Of a stretch of 64,000 nucleotides of DNA, positions 35,921-45,859 are shown one piece after another; the first letter of the stretch is position 1; each line of letters opens with the position of its first letter. Source of the DNA: Acanthosoma haemorrhoidale (lineage: Eukaryota; Arthropoda; Insecta; Hemiptera; Acanthosomatidae); contig OV884015.1 of NCBI GenBank assembly GCA_930367205.1, forward strand, positions 80,429,341-80,493,340. Direction: 5' to 3'. The notes under the pieces were generated by a model, which worked only from the letters and a program-made list of their open reading frames with translations, ran no database searches and had not been told where the DNA came from. Both the position numbers and the translations under genes were made by a program.

Positions 35921-36003
35921 ATTATTAAAGCGGTTGAAAAATATCTTGTGAGTTTCAACCACTTTCCTGGATCGTGTATGTCCAGAACTGTTTTTTACAT
36001 CTA

Positions 36004-36680
36004 TCGGGGGACTGGAAAGTAATGCAGTTTTTTTACATTAAATTCAAACAGATAAATTTTTAATGCCGAATCGATAAAAGTCAATTGGTTTTTGAGCAAA
36101 ATATCTGGAGATGACATTTTGGGCATGATCCGAATTTTCAAATTTTTAGCAATCGAAATTAATGGAAATCCGGTGGTGCAATATCGGGCGAGTATGGAGG
36201 GTGAGACTGGAGATGAAAAATGGGTCCTTTGTGATAATCCAAAAATCTCTCTCCGCATGAATCGGCACGAAATACAGCTAAGCCAGGTTAACACTCCAAA
36301 AAGGCGCTTTTGTGTGTTTGGTGAAGTATTCGCGGGGTCGTTCATTGCTGATACCTGGAAAAACTGTGAACAGACTCACAGTGAACAATTGGATCGTGTA
36401 AGTCAATCTTTAATTGAAAATTGCCCAGCGATTGTCAATCAAAAAGGCGTTTTTCAGAAAAGAAAAATTTCAAAATTTAAATGATGTCCAAAATGCCATC
36501 TCCAAATATTTTGCTCAGTGACCAATTGATTTTTATCGGTGCGGCATTGAAAATTTGCACACTAGATGGGAAAAGGTTGTTGATAACGAGGGTGATTACA
36601 TCATTGATTAAAAAAAAAATTGTTAAAAATTTACGTGTTTGAATTTAATGTAAAAAACCGACACTACTTTCCGGTCCCCC
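36004..36680 (+). mobile_element. mariner element with inverted duplicated end
   Basis: TA dinucleotides flank the element (36002-36003 and 36681-36682). Terminal motif GGGGGACTGGAAAGTA on the left matches GGGGGACCGGAAAGTA on the right, inverted. Internally on +, TGDEKWVLCDNPK holds the first catalytic Asp of mariner transposases, and QLDRVSQSLIENCPAIVN is the next conserved block. The very end (WEKVVDN.GDY) is read on + at 36560-36605. The second catalytic Asp block and the N-terminus are missing or shifted. The left 180 bp are an inverted, internally shortened copy of the right end instead of a normal 5' end. Non-autonomous. Confidence 0.78.
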
Positions 36681-37311
36681 TATTACTTCATAGTGGATTT
36701 TTTTTCCTTTATCCCCTTTTGACCTTCCTTCTTTCCTTTTCCAAATATTCCCTACTGTTATTCCTTTACACATTTCCCGCTACTCTTCCATCTTTTGTTT
36801 TTCAATTATTCCTTTCTCTTTGATATTATTAATAACATATTAAGGCCTATTAAAGTATACAGTGGACCACTTTCATTATCTATATCGATTTCTTTCCTTG
36901 TCGTATATTCTAGGAAACTTTTATCAGCTCGCACAATAAGCGAGTATTGGTTTTTATACTTTACGAACACAGCAATCAGCTTTGTGACTTTTAGAAACAT
37001 ATCCATTTTCCAATTTCCCCCTTATCATTACCCAACACATTTATAAGATATGTACTATTTTGAGAAATGTTTAGCGCTTGCAAATTATTTTAAGAACTTC
37101 TACTTTCACGACAAAATATGAATAAATAAAAATTAATGAAAATTACCTAACGTGTAGTTCACTACATGAGATGCTGGTTACAACCACAACCCACCAAAGT
37201 ACCAAGACCGAAAATAGTGAAATAATATATTTGACAGTTTGGATCACATGACTGGTATAAAAAAGAGGAGGTTCTCCTTGATTAGGTACTTCCGGTGAAA
37301 AGTTATCTCAA

Positions 37312-37613
37312 TTTTTTTTTTTTTTTTTTCATAGCCCCTTTAAACTTACAGACAATCATATATAATTATAGATCCTCAGGTGAATCTATTTACAAATTAT
37401 TTTGTATTTCCTGTAGCATCACTACATTATATACAGGTTTTGTTATATAATAGAAATTATATAATGGAATAAACAAGCATAATGATATACATTATACGTG
37501 ACTAGACTAAACTGACTAATAAGGTGATGGGGCTCACCTTTTTGATCAACCTTAAAACTAACTTACATACTAATTCTTATCCTAATTTTCCCCCGACAGT
37601 CTGTTGCCAAGGG
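37312..37613 (-). mobile_element. Family A 3' end, 302 bp
   Basis: Poly-T (37312-37330), then CATAGCCCCTTTAAAC, ATAGATCCTCAGGTGAATC and the perfect hairpin GGTGATGGGGCTCACC at 37523-37538. On - its first bases still encode WQQTV, the end of ORF2. AAGTTATCTCAA lies at 37300-37311 and 37614-37625, a 12-bp target-site duplication. Extremely 5'-truncated retrotransposition. Confidence 0.82.
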
Positions 37614-37789
37614 AAGTTATCTCAAGGAAGTCTTGTGACTTTTTATGGTGTATGGTTTTTACCCTCAACCTCCGATTAGCCGTAGTGTTCTGTTCGATGA
37701 GCTCCGACAAGCTTCAATTAAAACTTTATTCTGTCTATGGTGTAGATGTACAAATGAGTACCCTGTGACGGTGACAGAGGATTACCGGA

Positions 37790-38020
37790 GAAGATTGGGG
37801 GAGGACTGAGCGCAGTGGAGCGTGAGAGTGCGTGAGTGCGGCACAGGGCGGTGGGGGCGGCGGGCCTGCGCTCGGGCTTCAGTCCAGTCCCAGCATTCGC
37901 CCAGATACCCGCGCTCGCCCACACTCTCCAGTGCCCAACCGCAGTCCCGCCGCACCGCGAGTGATGTGTCTTCGTGCCTGTATGTGCTCGCCGTAGCCGG
38001 CTATGAGGAAGCGAAAGGTA
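37790..38020 (+). promoter_or_regulatory. GC/CpG-rich block, possible promoter and first exon
   Basis: About 230 bp much richer in G+C and CpG than anything nearby (GGCGGTGGGGGCGGCGGG, CCCGCGCTCGCCCACAC, CCCGCCGCACCGCGAG). Its right end reads GGCTATGAGGAAGCGAAAG followed by GTAAATCC, a plausible 5' splice site, so a transcript with start MRKRK and a long first intron is possible. No matching second exon was identified. A 129-residue frame on - (38107-37718) is an alternative but has no recognised domain. Confidence 0.35.
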
Positions 38021-38029
38021 AATCCACAA

Positions 38030-40775
38030 AAGCGAGATAGAGAGAGAAATAAAAATTGTGTCGATGGAGTAATGAAAAAAAAAAAATTTCAAGTATAGTA
38101 TATACATATTCTATGGGCTATGCTTTCCATCAAAATTACGCTTGGTTTACTGAATTCGATGAAAGAACGCTGTATAGAGCGCGCGCCAGTCACACTGTGA
38201 AGGTTAGGTCAGGCTTAAGATATTGGTGTTTCCGCGGTTGCTAGAGCAACCCAAGCGTTTTTGAGGTGTGTCTTATAGCCTCTTTTCTCAGGACCAATTC
38301 GATATTTTCAGCTGCCTCTCAGCTTCTAGAAGACAGTGGTTTCTTTTGTTTTTATATCGACGAAAAATAAAACAAACTTGTTATACTTTATTGTGAATGG
38401 CTACTTTCTAGTCGGCCTCATAAATAATTGAACTTTGCTCCAATAGGCAGTCTTAAACAACTCCCTAACAATCTGAATGATAACAAGTATACATATTTCA
38501 TTATGAAAACTGATATTTAGCATTCTTATGAAGAATTCATCCCTGGTCACGAAGATTCGGGTGCAAGGTCATAATGATACTATTATTGGTAATAGTGTTA
38601 AGTCATTAAGTTCGTATAAAGGCTATAAATTACATCACGCTTTTATTTCTTCAGTTACAACTTAAACGCTATGAACCAAGTACATGTCCTTCTAATTTTC
38701 TCTTCTTTTTAAAATTTCAATTTTTACAGAGCAAAACAGAGTAAACAACTTAATTGTTAATTAAAATTGTTATTTTTGAAATTCAGTTTTGGATTGAGTA
38801 ATAAAGCACAGATATACGGGCTTGTAAAAAGATCCCACGTCATGACAGTGATTTAAATCCGAAGTAATGAGGCTAATAACTGCAGCTACACCGTAAGCAA
38901 CCATACGATGCACGGAGGATACCTACAGAATGACACGAAGTAGATATACGCTTTTATTTAGACTATATATGCATTCGAACCCATTGATACAAGAACTGTC
39001 CATATTTGACTTTATAATTCGCACGACGACTGAAAAGAAGCTGGAATCGGGGTCTGTTAAGATAGCCTTATATATTAAATAAAATTTTGAGGAGGCATCA
39101 CCATCATTCCGTCCTATCATTCGGATTCTACTTTGCCGTTCTCATTTTTTGATTGTAATTCCATTTCACAGTTGTGAATTAGTAAATAAAAATTACATAG
39201 AAATTAATAAAGGCAAGAAAAAGAAAAGGGGTTTAGTTTCGGGGACGCCCATGTATATATATATTATAATATGATAGTATTATTTTATATCTTACAGGTT
39301 TTAGAGGAATAATAAAACATGATTTTAAATTTATAACAAAACAAAGGGATGATATTGCAATACTATCAACAGTCCGTACTGCATGCTATAATAAAACTCA
39401 GTCATGTTTGATGAGCTGGAACTCTCATGTAATTAATCAGTAAATGATTATAAAACACGATATTATTGAATTTTAATGTCAATAAACATTACATATTATT
39501 AACTAGCTTTTGTTTCAGGTGGTTTCCTAGAGCTTTTAGACGTTAGATCATTGCTGTTAAGAAACATGATTTCAAGGTCGTGACCCACGAATTATTCATA
39601 GTCTAACAACAGTATTTGTGCTCGTATCTGACAATAAATAAGAATAGTGGGTTTATGTCGGGCCAGGAAGAAATTTTGGGACAGTATTCACGTCATATTT
39701 GTTGCATATTAAACAATAAAAATCTTATTAGAGCAATGTGGTCAAAATTATGAAGGTGTGGGGGTGGGGTGAATGGCGAGGTTATCTACGTTTTGTGCAA
39801 AGTGCTGAACTATGTTTCTGCCAAATTTGTTACGATTATATATACTAGTTCGAAAGTCCAAATGGAACTTGTTTGAATACATACTCTTCCCTTTTACATA
39901 TTATACTCTAAGTCGTTCTCAATATGGATAGTTTCCTTAATATAGCAAATGGTTGCTCAATAGTTTTTATTAATTTGAAAATATCCCTCCATAGAACCCA
40001 CTATTTTTCTCTGAAAAAAAAAACCTTCAAAAATCCAAAGAAGCGATAACCTTGATTGCCCAATTAAGTATAATTGCCCAATTGTATGATACTCCGATAT
40101 CGAAACTTTTAAAAATATACATTTTATCGGAAATAGTTTGAAATTGTTAATAACACGAACACATATGAAAATTTAAACCATTACTATTCCAAGAGAGCCA
40201 TTACCACATTTACGAAAATTTTACAAACATCGATCGGCCTGATGAAATTTTAATCAAAGAGAAAGGTTACAATTAGTAGGAAAACTCGATATATAGAGGC
40301 GAGGGTGGTTTTTCCACCCTGAGGCAATGTTTTAATAATATCGTGCTCTGTTGGATTACAAAACAATTAAGGAAAACTTTCCATTTGGCACTTACTTTGT
40401 TATGTACAACGAACAAACGAACAGAGATGGTAATAAAGAAAAGTGAGGGGTTATGTCCTAAGACAGGCTTTAGCGTGAGCAGAAGAACACTTGCATATTT
40501 GAGTAACCACTACGCACTAAACACTGGGAAGTCCTTCATGGAATTTTGTTGTTTTTTGTATTTTTTGTGAACTCTTGCTTGATAAAAACATCCAGTCATA
40601 CTGTAGGAAATAAAATTGCATTGTGATTTTTGAGTGACATAACTGTGCTTGTAAAAATGAAATTCACATCTTGCGTGATTAAAACAGAATTGTTCCCTTA
40701 CGATAGTGAATACGATTTGATTGACCTTTTGTAGTAATTATCAACGAAAACATTGTTTATATTATTATTATTATT
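38030..40775. other. AT-rich DNA without recognised genes
   Basis: No coding region or element recognised. If the block at 37.8-38.0 kb is a first exon, this would be intron. Confidence 0.5.
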
Positions 40776-40779
40776 TTCT

Positions 40780-41095
40780 TTAATTTCCTTTGTTGTGAAA
40801 AATTACAATCTGTCTTATTAGGCAACAAGCAATTGTGATAAATGTTCTCATTTAAATCATATTTACAGTTTTCATTCAGTATATCAGTATCATATCAGTG
40901 TTTACAAACAACGCAGAGACTTCCCAAATCCACATGGTTGTCACCTTCCTCGCATGCGAAAGAGGAGTCTCGGGAAGTCCTCCTCCGTCAGCCGCGACAC
41001 TTGATACGAGCCATTGGAGGCTGACGAAGAGCGCGAGAGCCACATACGCTCAGGATATGATTGGAGAAATTGGCCATTGCCAGGGCTCCCACATT
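40780..41095 (-). mobile_element. Family B non-LTR retrotransposon, 5'-truncated
   Basis: Reverse-complement copy of the family B 3' region: AATTACAATCTGTCTTATTA, CAGAGACTTCCCAAATCCAC, TGGAGGCTGACGAAGAGCGC, GAGCCACATACGCTCAGGA and GGCCATTGCCAGGGCTCCCA all recur at 56.7-56.95 kb. No target-site duplication is clear. Confidence 0.75.
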
Positions 41096-41825
41096 TACAT
41101 TATTAATCGGGACTTTTTAATTTGACTGTCTACTTGATACTTGATAGAAAAATGAGCTATCTTTAAAAAACAAAAAATGGAAATACAAAATGTCTAACTT
41201 AGTGCTGAATGATCTCAACCGTTCCATATGTGCAATATTGCACCCACTCTCTCATTCATAGTATATTCAATATACATACGCAAAATATACATATTCATGC
41301 ACAGCCCAACAATTTCACAGATGCCTGGAATTACTCCAGGATTGTAAGGAAAAGGAAGTCCCCTCCTCTAATGCTAAAAGCCACATTATTGCTTGATCGT
41401 AACAATGAAGGCTGAAAGAGAGCATAAAAGCCGCAGACGCTCCGAATGTGAGAGCAGGTTATTTCCCCGGGTTGGTTTGTTTTAGTTTTACCATCATTGG
41501 GGTGTCAAAATACCACTAAAAAATATCAAATAAATACTTTTGATGACTTCTAGTAATTGTAATAAACGAATTACATCCTTCTATCAGGACGTTGGTAGCT
41601 TTAATTTGATACAAATAACCATGGTGAAACACCCCACGAAGAAGGATTTGCGGAGCGAAATTAGTTGTCATAGTTGGTTATAGTTAGGAATTACCGCTCG
41701 GAACCTTGAATTGTATTTTCATAACGGATTCTATACTTATTTTGAGTAGCTGCTCATTTATTATTTATCCTCCTCGTCTGAGCTGCCCCCAGCCCAACCC
41801 ATTGCTAAAAGAAAAAAATCCTTTG

Positions 41826-41897
41826 GCGACCCGAGAGGGATCAAACCCGGGTAACCGAAGTTAAAAGTCAGCATGCTAACCAAAAACTAAAGGGTCT
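41826..41897 (-). repeat. tRNA-Lys-like relic (pseudogene or SINE head)
   Basis: On -, an acceptor-like GAGACCC and GGGTCGC pair almost fully. Between them are a D-arm-like TAGTTTTTGGTTAGCAT, an anticodon loop with CTTTTAA (UUU anticodon, Lys), and GGTTTGATCC as box B. The order and about 72-nt length are those of tRNA-Lys, but the D-loop is shortened and the T stem does not pair, so it is not functional. No CCA end or tail is seen. Confidence 0.5.
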
Positions 41898-43180
41898 CAA
41901 ATTAAAATAAATAAATAAACCCTATTACTAGTTCTAATGCAGCGTTGCAAAGTAATTACAGTAAACTACTGTCCCTACATAGTCGGGAATCACCGAGAAA
42001 GTGCCACCTCCAGGAAGAATGATAGGATTCCCTACGGTTTTGAACTTCGCCACATAGAAACGCCATGGTTTGTACTAATTGCAAGTTAGCACCCCATTAC
42101 TGGTATGTTTTGAGTTTAAACACCTTCTAAAGGTAGTGAGATTGCAATGAACATTGAAGGGATTTAACTGACTCCACGTACCAGGAACTGGTTGGATTTC
42201 CTAAGGAGTCTTTTGATTATGAATATTACCCAGCATTCATCCCGTTTGTCGTTTTGAATCGTGTGTTCCTCTTTTACTTCTGTTATCGTACAACCATGTT
42301 CCAAATGACTAAAAATCATTTATTTTTCATTATACGTATTAGCGAAAACCTGTTTATTCACCAACGATTATTTAATACCAGTATGAGATCATGGGTCCGA
42401 GCTCCACCGCAGCATGTTTTTTCGAAGGCCAATACTAATGATTACTAATAAAAAGCTGAAACATATATGATAATTATTTAAATATTTGACATGTATAATA
42501 TGAAGGTAACTTAAATCTATGAAAATATAAAACCCCAGGACTACATTGTAGTTCATTTTACAAGACTTCGCTCAGGCGATTTTCATGTAAGATTGAGAGA
42601 GCGTGGCTGAAGATATTTGATATTGGCAAGACTTCAGGTAGTTCAGTTACCTAGGGCTCAATAGATTTAGCTCTATGGATAGACGAGAAATGTGGCACGA
42701 GTGCCAGATCTATAATTTCACTTATTTATAATTGCATTACTTAAATATTATGTGTAAATAAATGATTACCTTATCCTATATACCTCAAACATGTAGTAGT
42801 AATAATAATATCTTTATTATGCCCTGGATATGTCTCTAAAAAAAAAAAGTTTAACTGTCACAGAGCGGGTTCATTGGCAGTATCACAGTACGCGCAAAAA
42901 AATTACAATACACAATAAAATATTAAAAAAAACAAAATGAGATAAGAAAAGATATAAAGAAATATGTCAATTTAAAATATAAAATAAATAAGTAGCAGGT
43001 CCTATAAAAGTATGTTAACCCTATTCTTCTATATTCAGCTAATTCACAATAAAAATACCATTACGGTCGTGATTATAAAATGTACGCGCAACGTAGAGCA
43101 CTGACAATTAGGATACAAATAAACCACAATGCATATAGTAGACAGATTCAGGTTACCAATTAGTTTGTGTTGGAGTCGGG

Positions 43181-43250
43181 CTTTATGTTGTCTAGTTGGC
43201 ATAGCTACCGTTATTTGATATGAAGGTTCCAGGTTTAAATCCGTAGCCAG
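43181..43250 (+). repeat. tRNA-derived relic
   Basis: TTGTCTAGTTGG at 43188-43199 fits box A (TRGCNNAGYNGG) at 10 of 12 positions. GGTTTAAATCC at 43232-43242 fits box B (GGTTCGANTCC) at 9 of 11. The 32-bp spacing is that of a tRNA without intron. Stems are poorly paired. Probably a SINE head or pseudogene. Confidence 0.4.
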
Positions 43251-43914
43251 ATAATTAATTACACCTTTTAAAATAATATAGGATGGGTTCTTACCTGATG
43301 GAAATACATCATTGCTTAGAATTAGATTGCTACCCCCCCAAATAAAAAAAACCAACAAAGAACACACAAGTGAATGTTGGATTAACAAAAAATACCTAAA
43401 GCCTTTCTAACACGCTTTCAGTTGAATAAATATTGACCTATCAGTAATTGAACCTATCGGTTGACACAGAAACTTTGTCTGGTCGGAAATGTTTACATTT
43501 TCCGATTAAGTAACTAACAATTGAGCTTAACAAGGTTACAGAATTTAAAATTTGTCAGGGAGAGGAGTCGTATTTGCTATCAGCTGTAAATTTAAAAAAA
43601 ATGTAGATTCTGCCAACAGAAAAACATGAACCATTATTTTATCATTACCATTAAATGTCAAAGTAGTTGTTTTTGTATTATAAAAATAAAATGTACAGGA
43701 ACCGTGCGTATCTGTGAGTATTATCAACCAGGACATATCTTATTCTTGATTGCCAGGAACAGTTTAATTTACATTTTCACCATGACCGAATAGGTTTATT
43801 AAATTAATATATTTTTTTTGTTTAAAAGGCGATTTTAAGGGATGGGCTAACAAATAAAATAGTGTTTATGTGACCAAAAAAATCACGATCATTTAAGAAT
43901 CAAAGAAACTCGAG

Positions 43915-43995
43915 CTGGGTAAAAATATTTCTCCTGTACTTCCTGGTTTAACTCAGGTTCTCAATAATTTGAGCTACGCTGCTCTCCTGCAAGAA
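43915..43995 (-). repeat. tRNA-derived relic (SINE-like)
   Basis: On -, GTAGCTCAAATTATTGAG resembles a D-arm with box A. CTGAGTTAAACCAGGAAGT follows where a T-arm would lie, then an AT-rich body. Similar in style to the relic at 44.2 kb. Confidence 0.35.
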
Positions 43996-44154
43996 GTGCC
44001 GTTATATGTATTTGATTAATTGCATGCAATTGTGTAAGTACTTATTAATATTATTTTGTTTATAGAGAAGGGTTAACATCTTACATAGGTGGCTAGGAAG
44101 ATCGCGTATAGGACCAGAATAATATGAATAAAATGAATTGAAACTACAAGAAAT

Positions 44155-44240
44155 TACCATTGTCCACCCAGGGATTCAAAGCCAAAACGTAGATATCATA
44201 TAGCGCTTATGCAAGCAACCATACAGATTGAGAGACAATA
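44155..44240 (-). repeat. tRNA-derived relic (SINE-like)
   Basis: On -, GGTTGCTTGCATAAGCGC resembles a D-arm and GGCTTTGAATCCCTGGGTGG resembles a T-arm with box B, about 30 bp apart, followed by an AT-rich body. Decayed. Confidence 0.38.
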
Positions 44241-44646
44241 AGTCATTTTTATTATATTATACCAACAAAATATAAATTTATTTATGTTATATTACTTTAT
44301 ATAGGAACTGAACTTTGTTTTTCGTTTTATTTTAAATTTTACTTTTTAGCATTCCATGTGTATGTGGCAATCAGGAATAATTGGACAGTTGCCTTCTGTG
44401 GTGAAGATGATGTGAATAAATTAATTATCTGTACAAAAAAACGTTATTTATCGCGCTTAGTTTTATAAGCGGTATTCGGTATAAAGAGAGTTTAGAGTGT
44501 TAAATGTTTTGAATCGACCTTCTGTGGTGAACAAAGCGTCGTCGATAACTTATATTTTTGTTGTGGCCAAGTTTCAACATAATGCCATATCTACATGAGG
44601 TCCAACAAGCCGAGACTTTGCGAAAGCTTGGCTTACGTACAAGTAC

Positions 44647-44650
<4 letters not shown>

Positions 44651-44681
<31 letters not shown>
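44651..44681. repeat. (CA)n microsatellite
   Basis: Uninterrupted AC dinucleotide run of about 15 units. Confidence 0.95.
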
Positions 44682-44686
<5 letters not shown>

Positions 44687-45384
44687 TTGAAATAACTTTC
44701 CGTTTTGTTTCGCGTCAAAAAGTTTTTGTCGATTTTATGTTTAGACGTTGAAGTATGTAACTGCAACAAAAATGATGTCTTTTTACACTTCCATTTTTCG
44801 TTCGATTAAAATGAGTCAACGGAGAAACCATTAGTTAAAATGTGTTTCTATAAAATTTATTCTGGGTATATAGATAAACGAGTTCTTGGAGCTACAATGC
44901 TGAAACATATGTGTGAAAAACCATGAAGTACATAATTTATATAGCAGTTTTTTTTATATTATAACTTAAATGGCTAATAGAATTAACTGATAATTACCCA
45001 CACTTGTGTGAAAATATTTACGATATAATTTTTAAATATCGTTATCGCATGGTAGATTATTTTCTTCATGAGGTTCCAAGTAAATATATCAAAACTCTGG
45101 TTAAGAAGATGTGTTTTTTAACATAATTTAAAAAGTCGTTGAAACTGCTAATACGTAAGGCCACGATTCCGTTCAGCCCTGATTGACCTGGGCAAATTAA
45201 AATGGCACAAAAAGGAATTTCAATCCAATGAAAGCCATTTATTTAATTCATTGGGAAATTTAAAATTCTTTGCTAGTATTCAATAGTAAACTCTATGTAG
45301 ACCAAGAAAACATTTTGGTCATTTAGGTTTTATTCCCACATTCAATGAATATCTCCGAACTTACATAGGAGGCCGGTTCAGACC

Positions 45385-45850
45385 CGTTCCAGCACGGGAA
45401 AAGAAAGCTTCCACCCAGCTTCAACATAGACGGGACTGATTGCAAACTTGCCAATAGCATATGCTACCTAGGAATCAACCTAGGCAGACACATGACGTTC
45501 GGCACACACCTGCAGAAGCTGAAAAGAGTACGTAGTACTTACTACTCTCTCCAGCATCTCATCACAAGCCCGGCTATATCCCTGAGGCTGAAACTGCTCA
45601 TATATCAGAGCGTCATGAGGCCAGCACTACTTTTTGGAACTTTGCTTTTCCGTTTTCTCCACACGAGCACCATAACTAGACTCCAGAGCTTCCAGAACAA
45701 CATCCTACGCACGGCAACTATGGCATACCCCTTTTCGTGAAATGAAGGCTCCTGACATCCACGAAAAGTTCGAGGTCCCCACCATCACCGAAGCCATCAG
45801 AAGAAGACACATCAAATTCATTGTCATTTTCTTTAAGGCGATTGGGGGAA
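45385..45850 (+). pseudogene. Jockey-type RT C-terminal fragment
   Basis: NSICYLGINLGRHMTFGTHL, then LLIYQSVMRPALLFGTLLF and RLQSFQNNILRTAT correspond to the end of Jockey-clade RT (compare NDLVYLGIKMDRH and LLIYKSILRPTLLYGAPLF in family A). Frameshifts occur near 45485 and 45738; after the latter the frame continues with FEVPTITEAIRRRHIKF, the usual C-terminal motif. GC content is well above the flanks. A fourth, distinct family is likely, as residues differ widely from A, B and C. No tail or target-site duplication was seen. Confidence 0.75.
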
Positions 45851-45859
45851 AAAAAAAGA

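Noticed and set aside
43044..43388. 114-residue ORF on -
   Set aside because: It runs over the tRNA-derived relic and microsatellite-like DNA; no domain and low-complexity flanks.
44500..44769. 89-residue ORF on - with CVCVCV run
   Set aside because: The middle is only the translated (CA)n microsatellite.
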